DNA of 64,000 nt. It comes from Pseudomonadota bacterium. Lineage in GTDB: Bacteria; Pseudomonadota; Gammaproteobacteria; Burkholderiales; Burkholderiaceae_C. Positions 16,965-26,043 of the stretch are shown in pieces. The stretch spans positions 1 through 64,000 of the forward strand of contig JAKOYD010000174.1 of assembly GCA_029780695.1 (NCBI GenBank). The letters run 5' to 3'. A program made the position numbers and the translations under genes. Below the pieces are notes generated by a model. It was not told where the DNA came from and made no database searches. It saw only the letters and a list, made by a program, of their open reading frames with translations. Within the stretch, counting starts at the first letter, position 1, and each line of letters begins with the position of its first letter.

Positions 16965-18214
16965 CCGCCACCGACACGCTGCCGCGCCGCGCCGCCGTGG
17001 CGGTGTTCCTGTCGTTTGCGCTGGCGTACTTCATCTCGGCGCTGCTGCGCGCCGTCACGGCCACGCTGTCGCCGGTGCTGACCAGCGAGTTCAACCTGCA
17101 CGCGCGCGACCTGGGACTGCTGGCGGGTGGCTACTTCCTGGGCTTCGCCGCCATGCAGTTGCCGCTGGGCGCGTGGCTGGACCGGCACGGGCCGAAGAAG
17201 GTGATCCTGGGCATGCTCACCGTGGCCGTGGCGGGTTGCGCGGTGTTTGCCATGGCGGACGGCTTCACGGGCCTGATGGCGGCGCGCGCGCTGATGGGCG
17301 TCGGCGTGGCCGCCTGCCTGATGGCGCCGCTGACCGGCTACCGCCGCTGGTTCGACGCCGGCACGCAGCTGCGCGCCAACGCCTGGATGCTGATGACCGG
17401 CTCGCTGGGCATGCTGGCCTCCACGCTGCCGGTGCAGTGGCTGCTGCCGCTGGTGGGCTGGCGCGTGCTGTTCTGGGGGCTGGCGGCGCTGGTGCTGCTG
17501 GCCATGGGGGTGATTGCGGTGGTGGTGCCGCGCTGGCGCTCGATTGCTACACAAAAAATAGCTGTATCCGCTGATCCGGCCAGCGCAAAGGGCCAAAATG
17601 GTTCGTATGCCGACATCGCGCGCAAAGCCTACTTCCGCCGTGCCACGCCGCTGGGCGCGGTGTGTTTCGGCGGCATGGTCGCCATCCAGTCGCTGTGGGC
17701 CGGGCCGTGGCTCACGCGCGTGGCCGGCGCCACGCCGCTGCAGGCGGCCACCGGGCTGTTCTGGATGAACCTGGGCATGCTGGTGACTTTCTGGGGCTGG
17801 GGCGTGCTGCTGCCGCGCATGGCCGCGCGCGGCGTGTCGGTCGACCGCCTGGTGGCGCGCATCCAGCCTTTCAGCTTTGTCGCGCTGGCGGTGATGGTGG
17901 CGGCCGGCCCGGCGCTGGGCGAATGGACCTTTGTGCTGCTGGCGCTGTACTGCATGCTCAGCACGCCGTCGGCGCAGGTGCAACCGGTGGTGGCCATGTC
18001 GTTCGCGCCGCACCTGGCCGGGCGCGCGCTGTCGGCGTACAACCTGGTGATCTTCCTGGGCATCTTCGTCGTGCAGTGGGGCATCGGCCTGGGGGCGGAC
18101 GCGTTCGAGTCGCTCGGCGGGTCGGCCGCCGACAGCCTGCGCGCGGCGATGGCGGTGTTCGGCCTGGTCAGCGTGGCGTGCTGGGTGCGCTTTGTGCGGG
18201 CCGGGCGCGGATAA
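16961..18214 (+). CDS. Major facilitator superfamily transporter
   Basis: A 417-residue inner-membrane transporter with about 12 helices. The MFS signature between helices 2 and 3 is visible as GAWLDRHGPKK, and the helix 4 region is ARALMGVGVAACLMAPL. The start is the GTG at 16961 overlapping the previous stop; a GTG two codons earlier is also possible. The substrate is unknown. The central cytoplasmic loop carries an in-frame palindromic element (residues 196-213, ATQKIAVSADPASAKGQN), whose base composition is much more AT-rich than the surrounding gene. Confidence 0.9.
   Translation: MTATDTLPRRAAVAVFLSFALAYFISALLRAVTATLSPVLTSEFNLHARDLGLLAGGYFLGFAAMQLPLGAWLDRHGPKKVILGMLTVAVAGCAVFAMADGFTGLMAARALMGVGVAACLMAPLTGYRRWFDAGTQLRANAWMLMTGSLGMLASTLPVQWLLPLVGWRVLFWGLAALVLLAMGVIAVVVPRWRSIATQKIAVSADPASAKGQNGSYADIARKAYFRRATPLGAVCFGGMVAIQSLWAGPWLTRVAGATPLQAATGLFWMNLGMLVTFWGWGVLLPRMAARGVSVDRLVARIQPFSFVALAVMVAAGPALGEWTFVLLALYCMLSTPSAQVQPVVAMSFAPHLAGRALSAYNLVIFLGIFVVQWGIGLGADAFESLGGSAADSLRAAMAVFGLVSVACWVRFVRAGRG
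17546..17599 (+). repeat. Two-hairpin palindromic element, copy 5, inside the MFS gene
   Basis: GCTACACAAAAAATAGC (17546-17562) plus CCGCTGATCCGGCCAGCGC and GGGCCAAAAT form the element. It lies in frame in the loop between transmembrane helices 6 and 7. The base composition contrasts sharply with the flanks. Confidence 0.85.
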
Positions 18215-18242
18215 TGACGGGCACGACCCCCGTGATGCACCG

Positions 18243-18686
18243 ATGAACGCTGTCCTGCTGATTGCCCACGCGCCACTGGCCACCGCGCTGCGCGACGCGG
18301 CGCTGCACGTTTTTCCCGACGCCGCGGCCGACATTGCCGCGCTGGACGTGGCCGCCAGCGCCGCGCCCGAAGACACCCTGGCGCAGGCGCGCGCCACGCT
18401 GTCGGCGTTGCAGCGCCCCGTGCTGGTGCTGGCCGACGTCTTTGGCGCCACGCCGTGCAACGTGGCGCAGCGCCTGGTGGACCAGGGCGATGCACGGCTG
18501 ATTGCCGGTGTCAACCTGCCCATGCTGCTGCGCGCGGTTAGCTACCGCGCCGAGCCGCTGGACGACATGGCCCAGCGCGCGCTGGCCGGCGGCGTGCAGG
18601 GGGCCATGCCGGTCACCCCCACGGCGCCGCAAAACCAGAATCGACGAGCCCCGAATGATCAAGAACGAAACGACCATCAGCAATAA
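18243..18686 (+). CDS. PTS system mannose-family IIA component
   Basis: A 147-residue EIIA-man domain protein, a phospho-carrier that accepts phosphate from HPr. The phosphorylated His is H9 in VLLIAHAPLA. The conserved VLVLADVFGATPCNVAQRL and GVNLPMLLRA follow. The last 25 residues (TAPQNQNRRAPNDQERNDHQQ) are an extra tail created because the frame runs 32 nt into ptsH. No IIB or IIC gene is nearby, so this is likely a regulatory PTS branch and not a sugar importer. It leads the IIA-HPr-EI cluster. Confidence 0.92.
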   Translation: MNAVLLIAHAPLATALRDAALHVFPDAAADIAALDVAASAAPEDTLAQARATLSALQRPVLVLADVFGATPCNVAQRLVDQGDARLIAGVNLPMLLRAVSYRAEPLDDMAQRALAGGVQGAMPVTPTAPQNQNRRAPNDQERNDHQQ

Positions 18687-18924
18687 GCTGGGCCTGCACG
18701 CCCGCGCCTCGGCCAAGCTGACCAAGCTGGCTGGCAGCTTTCCGTGCGAGGTGTGGATGTCCAAGGGCGAGCGCCGCGTCAACGCCAAGAGCATCATGGG
18801 CGTGATGATGCTGGCCGCCGGCATCGGCAGCCAGGTCACGCTGGAAACCAACGGCCCGCAGGAGCAGGAGGCGATGGACGCGCTGCTGGCGCTGATCGCG
18901 GACAAGTTCGGAGAAGGAGGATGA
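18655..18924 (+). CDS. ptsH: Phosphocarrier protein HPr
   Basis: HPr, 89 residues, relays phosphate from enzyme I to IIA. The active His is H15 in NKLGLHARASAKL. Ser46 in NAKSIMGVMML is at the regulatory site that HPr kinase uses where that enzyme exists. The ATG at 18655 lies inside the end of the IIA gene; the overlap of 32 nt suggests coupled translation. A GC-rich element and a REP-like hairpin separate it from ptsI. Confidence 0.96.
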   Translation: MIKNETTISNKLGLHARASAKLTKLAGSFPCEVWMSKGERRVNAKSIMGVMMLAAGIGSQVTLETNGPQEQEAMDALLALIADKFGEGG

Positions 18925-19060
18925 GCTCCCGCCTGAGGCGCTGCGCGCCTTCCCCCCAGAGGGGGGACGACGCTGGTGGCCGGGGAAACCCCGGTCACGG
19001 CGTCCGCGCGCGGCCTGCTCCGCGGCCTTTGGGGGGCCTTGCTGCGCAGGCCCGTGGTGG
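18925..19060 (+). repeat. GC-rich post-stop element, copy 2, between ptsH and ptsI
   Basis: Directly after the ptsH TGA comes GCTCCCGCCTGAGGCGCTGC, then CCTTCCCCCCAGAGGGGGGA, then GACGACGCTGGTGGCCGGGG. Several of these parts can fold into hairpins. It resembles the block after ybeD (30483-30550, opposite strand). Confidence 0.65.
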
Positions 19061-19096
19061 CGGTGATTCGTTCGAGTTCTGCACCGCTTCCCCAAC

Positions 19097-19130
19097 CACC
19101 GTCACTCCCGCCTTCGCGGGAATGACGGTG
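19097..19130. repeat. REP-like hairpin between ptsH and ptsI
   Basis: The arms CACCGTCACTCCCG and CGGGAATGACGGTG pair with a single mismatch around CCTT. The core CCCGC-CTTCG-CGGGAATGACGG is of the common proteobacterial REP kind. It lies 65 nt before the ptsI start. Confidence 0.75.
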
Positions 19131-19195
19131 AAAGTTTCGTCGGCGCTTGCCACGCTGTGCTGCGTCGACATGGAGCGCGCCATGAGGACCGCCGC

Positions 19196-20947
19196 GTGAC
19201 CTTTTCCATCCACGGCCTGCCGGTTGCCCGTGGCATCGCCATTGGGCGCGCGGTGCTGGTGGCGTCGAGCCGGGTGGACGTGGCCCACTACTTCATCGAG
19301 CCGGACCAGATCAAGGCCGAGATCGAGCGCCTGCGCGTGGCGCGCAACGCTGTCATTGACGAACTGCAGCGCCTGCAGGCCACCATGCCGCGCGATGCGC
19401 CGCCCGAGCTGGCCGCGATGCTGGACGTGCACCTGATGCTGCTGCAGGACGAGGCGCTGGCGCACGAAATCCGCCGCTGGATCAAGGAGCGGCTGTACAA
19501 CGCCGAATGGGCGCTGGTCAGCCAGCTCGAGGTGCTGGTGCGGCAGTTCGACGAGATGGAGGACCCGTACCTGCGTGAGCGCAAGGCCGACCTGGAGCAG
19601 GTGGTCGAGCGCGTGCTGCTGCACATGAAGGGCGCCGCCACGCCGGTCGCAGCTGCGCCGCCACGGCCGGCCCGCCAGCACGAGCTGGGCCTGGGCGACA
19701 CGCAGGACGTGCCGCTGGTGCTGGTGGCGCACGACCTGTCGCCGGCCGACATGCTGCAGTTCAAGAAGAGCGTGTTTGCCGGCTTCGTCACCGACGTCGG
19801 TGGCAAGACCAGCCACACCGCCATCGTGGCGCGCAGCATGGACATTCCGGCCGTGGTGGGCGCGCGCTCGGCCAGCCACCTGGTGCGGCAGGACGACTGG
19901 GTCATCATCGACGGCGACGCCGGCGTGATGATCGTCGACCCGTCGCCCATCATCCTGGCCGAATACGGCTTCAAGCAGCGTCAGGGCGAACTGGAGCGCG
20001 GCCGCCTGGCGCGCCTGAAGAACACGCCCGCCGTCACGCTGGACGGCCAGCGCGTCGACTTGCTGGCCAACATCGAGCAGCCGGCCGACACCGCGCTGGC
20101 GCTGGGCGTGGGCGCCGTGGGCGTGGGGCTGTTCCGGTCCGAGTTCCTGTTCATGGGGCGCGAGGGCAAACTGCCCGGCGAAGACGAGCAATACGCCGCC
20201 TACCGCGCCGCCGTCGAGGGCATGATGGGCCTGCCCGTCACCATTCGCACCATCGACATTGGCGCCGACAAGCCGCTGGACGACCGCCGCGCCGACACGC
20301 ACCTGAATCCCGCGCTGGGCCTGCGCGCCATCCGCTGGAGCCTGTCGGAGCCGGCCATGTTTCTCACCCAGCTGCGCGCCATCCTGCGCGCGGCCGCGCA
20401 CGGGCAGGTGCACCTGCTGGTGCCCATGCTGGCGCACGCCAGCGAAATCCGCCAGACGCTGGAGATGATCGACAAGGCGCGCGCGCAGCTCGACCAGCGC
20501 GGCCAGGTGCACGGCCCGGTGCGGCTGGGCGCCATGATCGAGGTGCCGGCGGCGGCGCTGTCGCTGCGGCTGTTTCTGCGGCACTTCGACTTTTTGTCGA
20601 TCGGCACCAACGACCTGATCCAGTACACGCTGGCCATCGACCGCGCCGACGAATCGGTGGCGCATTTGTACGACCAGCTGCACCCCGCCGTGCTGCGCCT
20701 CCTGGCCGACACCATTGCCGAAGGCGCGCGCCAGGGCAAGCCGGTCAGCGTGTGCGGCGAAATGGCGGGCGACCCGACCATGACGCGCCTGCTGCTGGGG
20801 CTGGGGCTGCGCAGCTTCTCGATGCACCCGTCGCAGATCCTGGCCGTGAAGCAGGAAATCCTGCGCGCCGACACCGACAAGCTGACGGCCTGGGCGCAGA
20901 GCGTGCTGGACAGCGACGAGCCAGCGGCGTTGCTGGCCGGTGACTGA
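19196..20947 (+). CDS. ptsI: PTS enzyme I (phosphoenolpyruvate-protein phosphotransferase)
   Basis: Enzyme I, 583 residues, takes phosphate from phosphoenolpyruvate and passes it to HPr. The N-terminal domain starts FSIHGLPVARGIAIGRA. The active His is H207 in GGKTSHTAIVARSMDIPAVVG. The PEP-binding domain contains GLFRSEFLFMGRE, TIRTIDIGADKPL and NPALGLRAIR, and ends with FLSIGTNDLIQYTLAIDR and SVCGEMAGDP with the active Cys. The GTG at 19196 is chosen as the family start, with GAGG upstream. The 271-nt gap to ptsH is filled by repeats. Confidence 0.96.
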   Translation: MTFSIHGLPVARGIAIGRAVLVASSRVDVAHYFIEPDQIKAEIERLRVARNAVIDELQRLQATMPRDAPPELAAMLDVHLMLLQDEALAHEIRRWIKERLYNAEWALVSQLEVLVRQFDEMEDPYLRERKADLEQVVERVLLHMKGAATPVAAAPPRPARQHELGLGDTQDVPLVLVAHDLSPADMLQFKKSVFAGFVTDVGGKTSHTAIVARSMDIPAVVGARSASHLVRQDDWVIIDGDAGVMIVDPSPIILAEYGFKQRQGELERGRLARLKNTPAVTLDGQRVDLLANIEQPADTALALGVGAVGVGLFRSEFLFMGREGKLPGEDEQYAAYRAAVEGMMGLPVTIRTIDIGADKPLDDRRADTHLNPALGLRAIRWSLSEPAMFLTQLRAILRAAAHGQVHLLVPMLAHASEIRQTLEMIDKARAQLDQRGQVHGPVRLGAMIEVPAAALSLRLFLRHFDFLSIGTNDLIQYTLAIDRADESVAHLYDQLHPAVLRLLADTIAEGARQGKPVSVCGEMAGDPTMTRLLLGLGLRSFSMHPSQILAVKQEILRADTDKLTAWAQSVLDSDEPAALLAGD

Positions 20948-20959
20948 GCTGGCTTTTAT

Positions 20960-21022
20960 TGGTCAAAAACTGCCCTGGCGCTTGCCAGAATTGCATCTTT
21001 AGCTATAAATTTGATAGTTATT
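20960..21022 (-). repeat. Two-hairpin palindromic element, copy 6
   Basis: On the minus strand AACTATCAAATTTATAGCT (complement of 21001-21019) precedes TTCTGGCAAGCGCCAGGGCAG and TTTTTGACC. It lies between the convergent ptsI and DMT exporter genes. The exporter stop codon TAA (21018-21020) falls inside its AT-rich arm. Confidence 0.8.
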
Positions 21023-21908
21023 GGCGCATTCGCGTGCCCGCCACCGCCGCGCCCAGAATCAGCGCGGTCGCCAGCCCGATGTTCCAGCTGAGCGGCCGTC
21101 CGGTCGTCCACAACAGGATCAGCGTGGACAGCAGCGGCGTCAGGTAGCTCAGCACGCCGATCTGGCGCGCGTCGCCCATCTTCAGCGCCGCGTCCCACAG
21201 AAAGAACGCGCCGCCCAGCGGCCCCAGGCCCAGCGCAGCGATCAGCAGGCCGTCGCGCGCCGACAGGCTGACGCTCGGCTCCAGCAGGGCATGGCACCCC
21301 AGCGACAGCCCGCCCGACACCAGTCCGAAGGTGCCGATGGCTGCGGTGGGAAAGGGCTGCCCCGTCAGCGTCAGCCGCTTGGTCAGCAGCGAATAGCTTG
21401 ACCAGATGAAGGCCGCGCCGGCCGCAGCCGCAAAGCCCAGCGCGGCCATCGGGTGGCCGCCCGCCGCCGGACTGGCCGCGCCGCGCCCCAGGATCGCGAT
21501 GGCCGCGCCCGCCATCCCTACCAGCGCCGCCAGCACGTGCGCCGCGCTCAGGCGCACGCCCGGCAGCAGCAGCGGCGCCATCAGCACGATGCCGAGCGGC
21601 CACAGGTAGTTGACCAGGTTGGCTTCGACCGGCGGCGCCAATTGCAGCGCGGTGAACAGCAGAAAGTGGTAGCCGAACAGCCCGTACACGCCCAGCGCCA
21701 GCGCGCGCGGCGCCACCGCCAGCCGCCGCACGTCAAAGCGCACCAGTGGCAGCGCGATCACGCTGCCCGCCAGCAGCCCCAGCCCGGTCAGCAGAAACGG
21801 CGGCACATGCGCCAGCGCCGTGCCCAGCGCCGCCAGGCTGGCCCACAAGGCGATGGTGGCAAGCGCCAGCAGGTTGGCGGTGGCGGTGTGTGAACGGGCG
21901 GCGGGCAT
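21018..21908 (-). CDS. EamA/DMT-family exporter
   Basis: A 296-residue inner-membrane transporter with two EamA halves of five helices each. The N-terminal half begins TANLLALATIALWASLAAL, and the second half includes AGAAFIWSSYSLLTKRLT and FLWDAALKMGDARQIGVLSYLTPLLSTLILL, a form seen in the YddG-like aromatic amino acid exporter group. The ATG at 21908 is chosen because the first helix follows at once; a frame 22 codons longer has no support. The stop codon lies inside a palindromic element. The substrate is not known. Confidence 0.87.
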   Translation of the reverse strand: MPAARSHTATANLLALATIALWASLAALGTALAHVPPFLLTGLGLLAGSVIALPLVRFDVRRLAVAPRALALGVYGLFGYHFLLFTALQLAPPVEANLVNYLWPLGIVLMAPLLLPGVRLSAAHVLAALVGMAGAAIAILGRGAASPAAGGHPMAALGFAAAAGAAFIWSSYSLLTKRLTLTGQPFPTAAIGTFGLVSGGLSLGCHALLEPSVSLSARDGLLIAALGLGPLGGAFFLWDAALKMGDARQIGVLSYLTPLLSTLILLWTTGRPLSWNIGLATALILGAAVAGTRMRQ

Positions 21909-22070
21909 GGGCCGCGCATCATAGTCGGGGTGGTGGGCGGCGTGCAGCCCCGATTGGCCGATAGCGGTGCGCATGCCGAGCCGCGCCGCGCGGCTTCGTC
22001 GGCTTAATGCGGGCGATCAAAGGCCTAGCCGATATGTAAAGGTGCGCCGTGGCGCAGGCTGCTGACAGCC

Positions 22071-25000
22071 GTGGTTGCCTCCCACGCATTGGGCGCCGCG
22101 GCACTGGCTGCGCCGGTCATTTCCTACACGGTTACTGCGCCCTTCACCGCCCCGAGCGGCACCGGCGGCAACGTTTCCGGTGGCGCCGCAACGGGGCTGA
22201 TTCTTGCCAACGGCGTGCGCATCGGCGTGTGGAATCTGACCAACTGGAACGCCAAGGAACTTAACGGCAACAATTTTTCGTCGTTCAACGTGTCGCCATT
22301 TGCGGCCAATGCGGCGGCACCCAACAATTACGCCGGCATTGCTGGGGTGGGCTTGGCGATGTTTCAGCCATCGTCCCCTGCTGGCGGTGCGACCAGTTAT
22401 GGCTACAGTGTGGCCGCCACACTCGATCCTGGCGTGGGATACACGGTTGCGGGCGTCACCATTCTGGGGCGTCCGCCGGGGACGGCGTTCTTTCAAGGCC
22501 CTAATAGCACCGGTTCTGGCACGTTCACGTCGTCCGACAGCAAAGGCTCGCTGACGTTTTCGAATTTTGGCGGCGTAGCCACCTTGACCAACCCGGTCGT
22601 TCCAGCGGTTGGGTATGCCAACCTCAACGCCGCAGACGGATCGACCAACAACGGCGCCGTGCCGTGGACCATCCCTGACGCCTACAGGTACGGTGACGGC
22701 CCCTATGACTGGAAGCCCGCCAGCGTGTTCTGGAAGGTCAGCTCCAATGCGGGCGCGACCATGACGTTCGTGACAGACTATGGCGGTCGCGGATCGGCAA
22801 ACGAAGGTGCCGCCTTCAGCTTCAACATCGTGCCGCTGTCCGACATGACGGTGATGCTGAGTGGCTTTCCCGCCCAGGCCAGCCCGGGTGACGTGGTGAC
22901 CGGCACGCTGACGTGCACCAACGCCGGTCCCGGCGATGCCGTCAACGCCACGTGCGGCGTCGACATGACCAAGCTGCCCGCAGGCGCCACGCTGACCTGC
23001 AACCCGACGTCGCCGCAGGCCACGTTGCCGGCGGGCGCCACCATCAGCTGCACGGTGAGCTATGTAACACCTGCCACGCCCGTAACCGTCGCAGCCAATA
23101 CGTCGGCTGGTAATGAACACACCACCACCAACAACACGGCTTCGGTCACCGTGGGCGTCACCCCCGCCGACATGGCCGTGGCGCTGTCGGGCTTTCCCAC
23201 CAGCGTGACGCCCGGCCAGACAGTGAGCGGCACCATCACCTGCCTGAATACCGGCCCGGGCACGGCCGCCGCGCCCAGTTGCAGTGTGGCCGGCCTGCCG
23301 GCGGGCGCCACCGTCACCTGCAGTCCCGACCCGGCGCCGGCCACGCTGCCGAAGGGCAGCGCCATCACCTGCCAGGTGAGCTATACGGCCGCGACCAGCC
23401 AGACCGTGGCGGTCACCGGCAAGACCAACGCCAGCAACGACCCGAACGCGGCCAACAACGAAGCCACGCAGACCGTCACCGTGCCGGCCAGCGACATGAC
23501 CGTCGCACTCGCGGGCTTCCCGGCCAACGTCGTTACTGGCCAGACCGTTACTGGCACCGTCACGTGCACCAACACCGGCCCTGATGCTGCCGCCACGGCG
23601 CTGTGCAACGTCAACGGTCTGCCCGCGGGTGCCACCGTGACTTGCTCACCGACGCCGCCGCAGACGCTGGCGGTGGGCGGCAGCATCAGTTGCCAGGTCA
23701 GCTACGTCGCGCCCAACCCGCTGACCACCCCGGTGACCGTGGTCGGGGCCACCGGCGCGGGCAATGACATCGACACCACCAACAACACCGCCTGGCTCGG
23801 TGGCCGACATGGCGGTCGCCCTGTCGGGCTTTCCGTCCACGGTGACGGCAGGGCAGACGGTGACCGGCAGCATTACCTGCCTGAACAACGGCCCTGATCC
23901 AGCGGCCAGCCCCAGCTGCGGCGCCACGGGCCTGCCCGCAGGCGCCGTGGTCACGTGTTCGCCCAATCCTGCGCCAGCCACGCTGGCAGTGGGCAGCGCC
24001 ATCACGTGCCAGGTCAGTTACACCGCTGCGGCCAGCCAGACCGTCGCCGTGACCGGCAACACCAACGCCATCAACGACCCCAACGCGGCGAATAACCAAG
24101 CCACCCAAACGGTGACCGGTACCGCCAGCGACATGACAGTGGCGCTCTCGGGCTTCCCGGCGAACGTGATCGCGGGCCAGACGGTGACTGGCACCGTCGC
24201 CTGCACCAACACCGGTCCCGATGCCGCTTCCACCGCCCTGTGCAACGTCAACGGCTTGCCGGCGGGCGCCACGGTTACCTGCTCGCCCACGCCACCGCAG
24301 ACGCTGGCGATGGGTGCGACGATTAGCTGCCAGGTCAGCTACGTCGCGCCCAACCCGTTGACCAACCCGGTCACGGTGGTGGGCGTCACCACGGCGGACA
24401 ACGACATTGACACCACCAACAACACCGCCTCGCAGAAGGTGCCTGGCTCGGTGGCCGACATGGCGGTTGCCGTGACCGGCTTCCCGGCCAGCGTGACGGC
24501 AGGGCAGACCGTCAGCGGCACCATCACTTGCCTGAACAACGGTCCCGATCCTGCGGCCAGCCCCAGCTGCGGCGCCACGGGCCTGCCCGCAGGCGCCACG
24601 GTCACGTGTTCGCCCAATCCAGCGGCAGCCACGCTGGCGATGGGTAGTGGCATCACCTGCCAGGTCAGCTACACGGCCGCGGCCAGCCAGACCGTCACCG
24701 TCACCGGCAACACGAACGCCATTAACGACCCCAATGCCGCGAATAACCAGGCGTCGATGACCGTCACGGGATCGGCTGCGGATGTGGGCGTGGCGTTCAC
24801 CGGCTTCCCGTCCAGCCCCGATCCCGGCACGACGGTGACGGGCAAGTTGCTGTGCACCAACGCCGGCCCAGACGCCGCAGTTGGCGCGCTGTGCAGCGTG
24901 GCGGGCTTGCCAGCGGGCGCCACGGTGACGTGCGCACCGCCGCCGCCGACCACGCTGGCCGTGGGCGCCGCCATCACCTGCGACGTGAGCTTCACTCAAC

Positions 25001-25518
25001 CGCCCGCCGGTCAGGTCGTCACCATGGTCGGGTCGGGCTCGGCCAGCAACGACCCCAACACGCTCAACAACACCGTCACGCAGAAGTTGCCGTCCACGCA
25101 GTCCGACATGTCGGTCGCGGCCAGCTTCCCGTCGCTGGCGGTGGTCGGTTCGACGGTCAATGGCACGGTCACCTGCACCAACAACGGCCCCGACGCGTCG
25201 ACGGCCGCCTATTGCAACGTGACCGGTCTGCCGGCAGGGGCGACGCTGGCCTGCGCACCCAGCACGCCCGTGACGAGCCTGGCCGCCGGCGCGGCGATCG
25301 TGTGCAAGGTATCGTTTGAAGCGCCTGCCACCGGCATGCCGACGTTGACGGCGGTCACCGGCGCCACCAATGACGTCAACATGGCGAACAACCAGACGGT
25401 GGTGGCCATGCGGCTCGTGCAGCCGGCGCCTGTGCCGACGCTGTCGCAGTGGATGTTGCTGGCGTTGTCGGGTCTGCTGGCGGCTGCGGTGTTGTCAAGC
25501 CGCCGACGTGTACGGTAG
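22071..25518 (+). pseudogene. Secreted DUF11-repeat protein with IPTL-CTERM, frameshifted
   Basis: A surface protein of about 1150 residues if repaired. The N-terminal region (GVWNLTNWNAKELNG...) is unique and is followed by eight DUF11-like units of about 108 residues, each starting like DMTVALSGFPANV. The C-terminus PVPTLSQW-helix-RRR is an IPTL-CTERM signal. At 23790-23794 a stretch of 14 nt (tcgcagaaggtgcc in the sister unit) is missing, which shifts the frame from the 22071 phase to the 23764 phase. The in-frame codons ahead of 22071 read on into a signal-peptide-like WRRLLTAVVASHALGAAALAA, but there is no ATG there: the first codons are ATA TGT AAA. Gene decay is the likely reading; sequencing error or slippage cannot be excluded. 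Confidence 0.8.
22842..25430 (+). repeat. Eight tandem DUF11-like units
   Basis: Units begin at 22842, 23169, 23493, 23806, 24130, 24457, 24781 and 25105. The spacings are 327, 324, 313, 324, 327, 324 and 324 nt. The 313 is 14 nt short of 327 and marks the deletion. Units 3-4 and 5-6 are nearly identical in sequence and order, so a two-unit block was duplicated recently. Confidence 0.9.
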
Positions 25519-26043
25519 GCGCATTGACAAGGACAGTGGCCGAGTGTGGTTGTTTAGGCTCGGCCCCCATCCAACTTTGGCGCCCTCGCTGAGAGACGAC
25601 ACGCCAAAAAGGAAAGCGCCCACCGAAGTGGGCGCTGGTTTGGCTGGATATTCAGTCAGACTGCCACATTGACACAGGTTCAACGAGCGTGTTCAAACGT
25701 CCTTTCCTGCCGGACCGTCATTTCAAGTTGTCTTGAAGACGCCTCGGAATGTCAGTCTTGCCTTCTGCTCGCCTCGTCCGTACTTCCTTGGTTCGTCCGT
25801 CATCGGGCTTTGACACCGTTTGAGATTCGGAACCGTGGATGCTGGCCTTCGGGTTGCTGAAGGAAGGTGGCCTAGATTTCTGGCGACTTGTCTTTCGACT
25901 TGTCTACAAGGTTTCTCGATCACCTTGGTATCCACTGTAGACCTGCTCGCTGCCCGCGTATGTCAGAACAATGACTGATGCGCTGTAGGACGAAATTACC
26001 GCCGCCGGCGCAGGTCAATAGCATCCGTCACGCGTCACCCGAC
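25519..26043. other. Intergenic region between the DUF11 pseudogene and katE
   Basis: A 525-nt stretch with lower GC in its right half. Apart from the terminator hairpin at 25601-25636, no gene, repeat or promoter could be identified. Several small open frames have no ribosome site and no family resemblance. Confidence 0.6.
25601..25636 (-). terminator. Terminator for the katE transcript
   Basis: AGCGCCCAC (25615-25623) pairs with GTGGGCGCT (25628-25636) around the tetraloop CGAA. Read on the minus strand the stem is followed by TTTCCTTTTT, so it best fits the leftward katE transcript. Confidence 0.75.
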
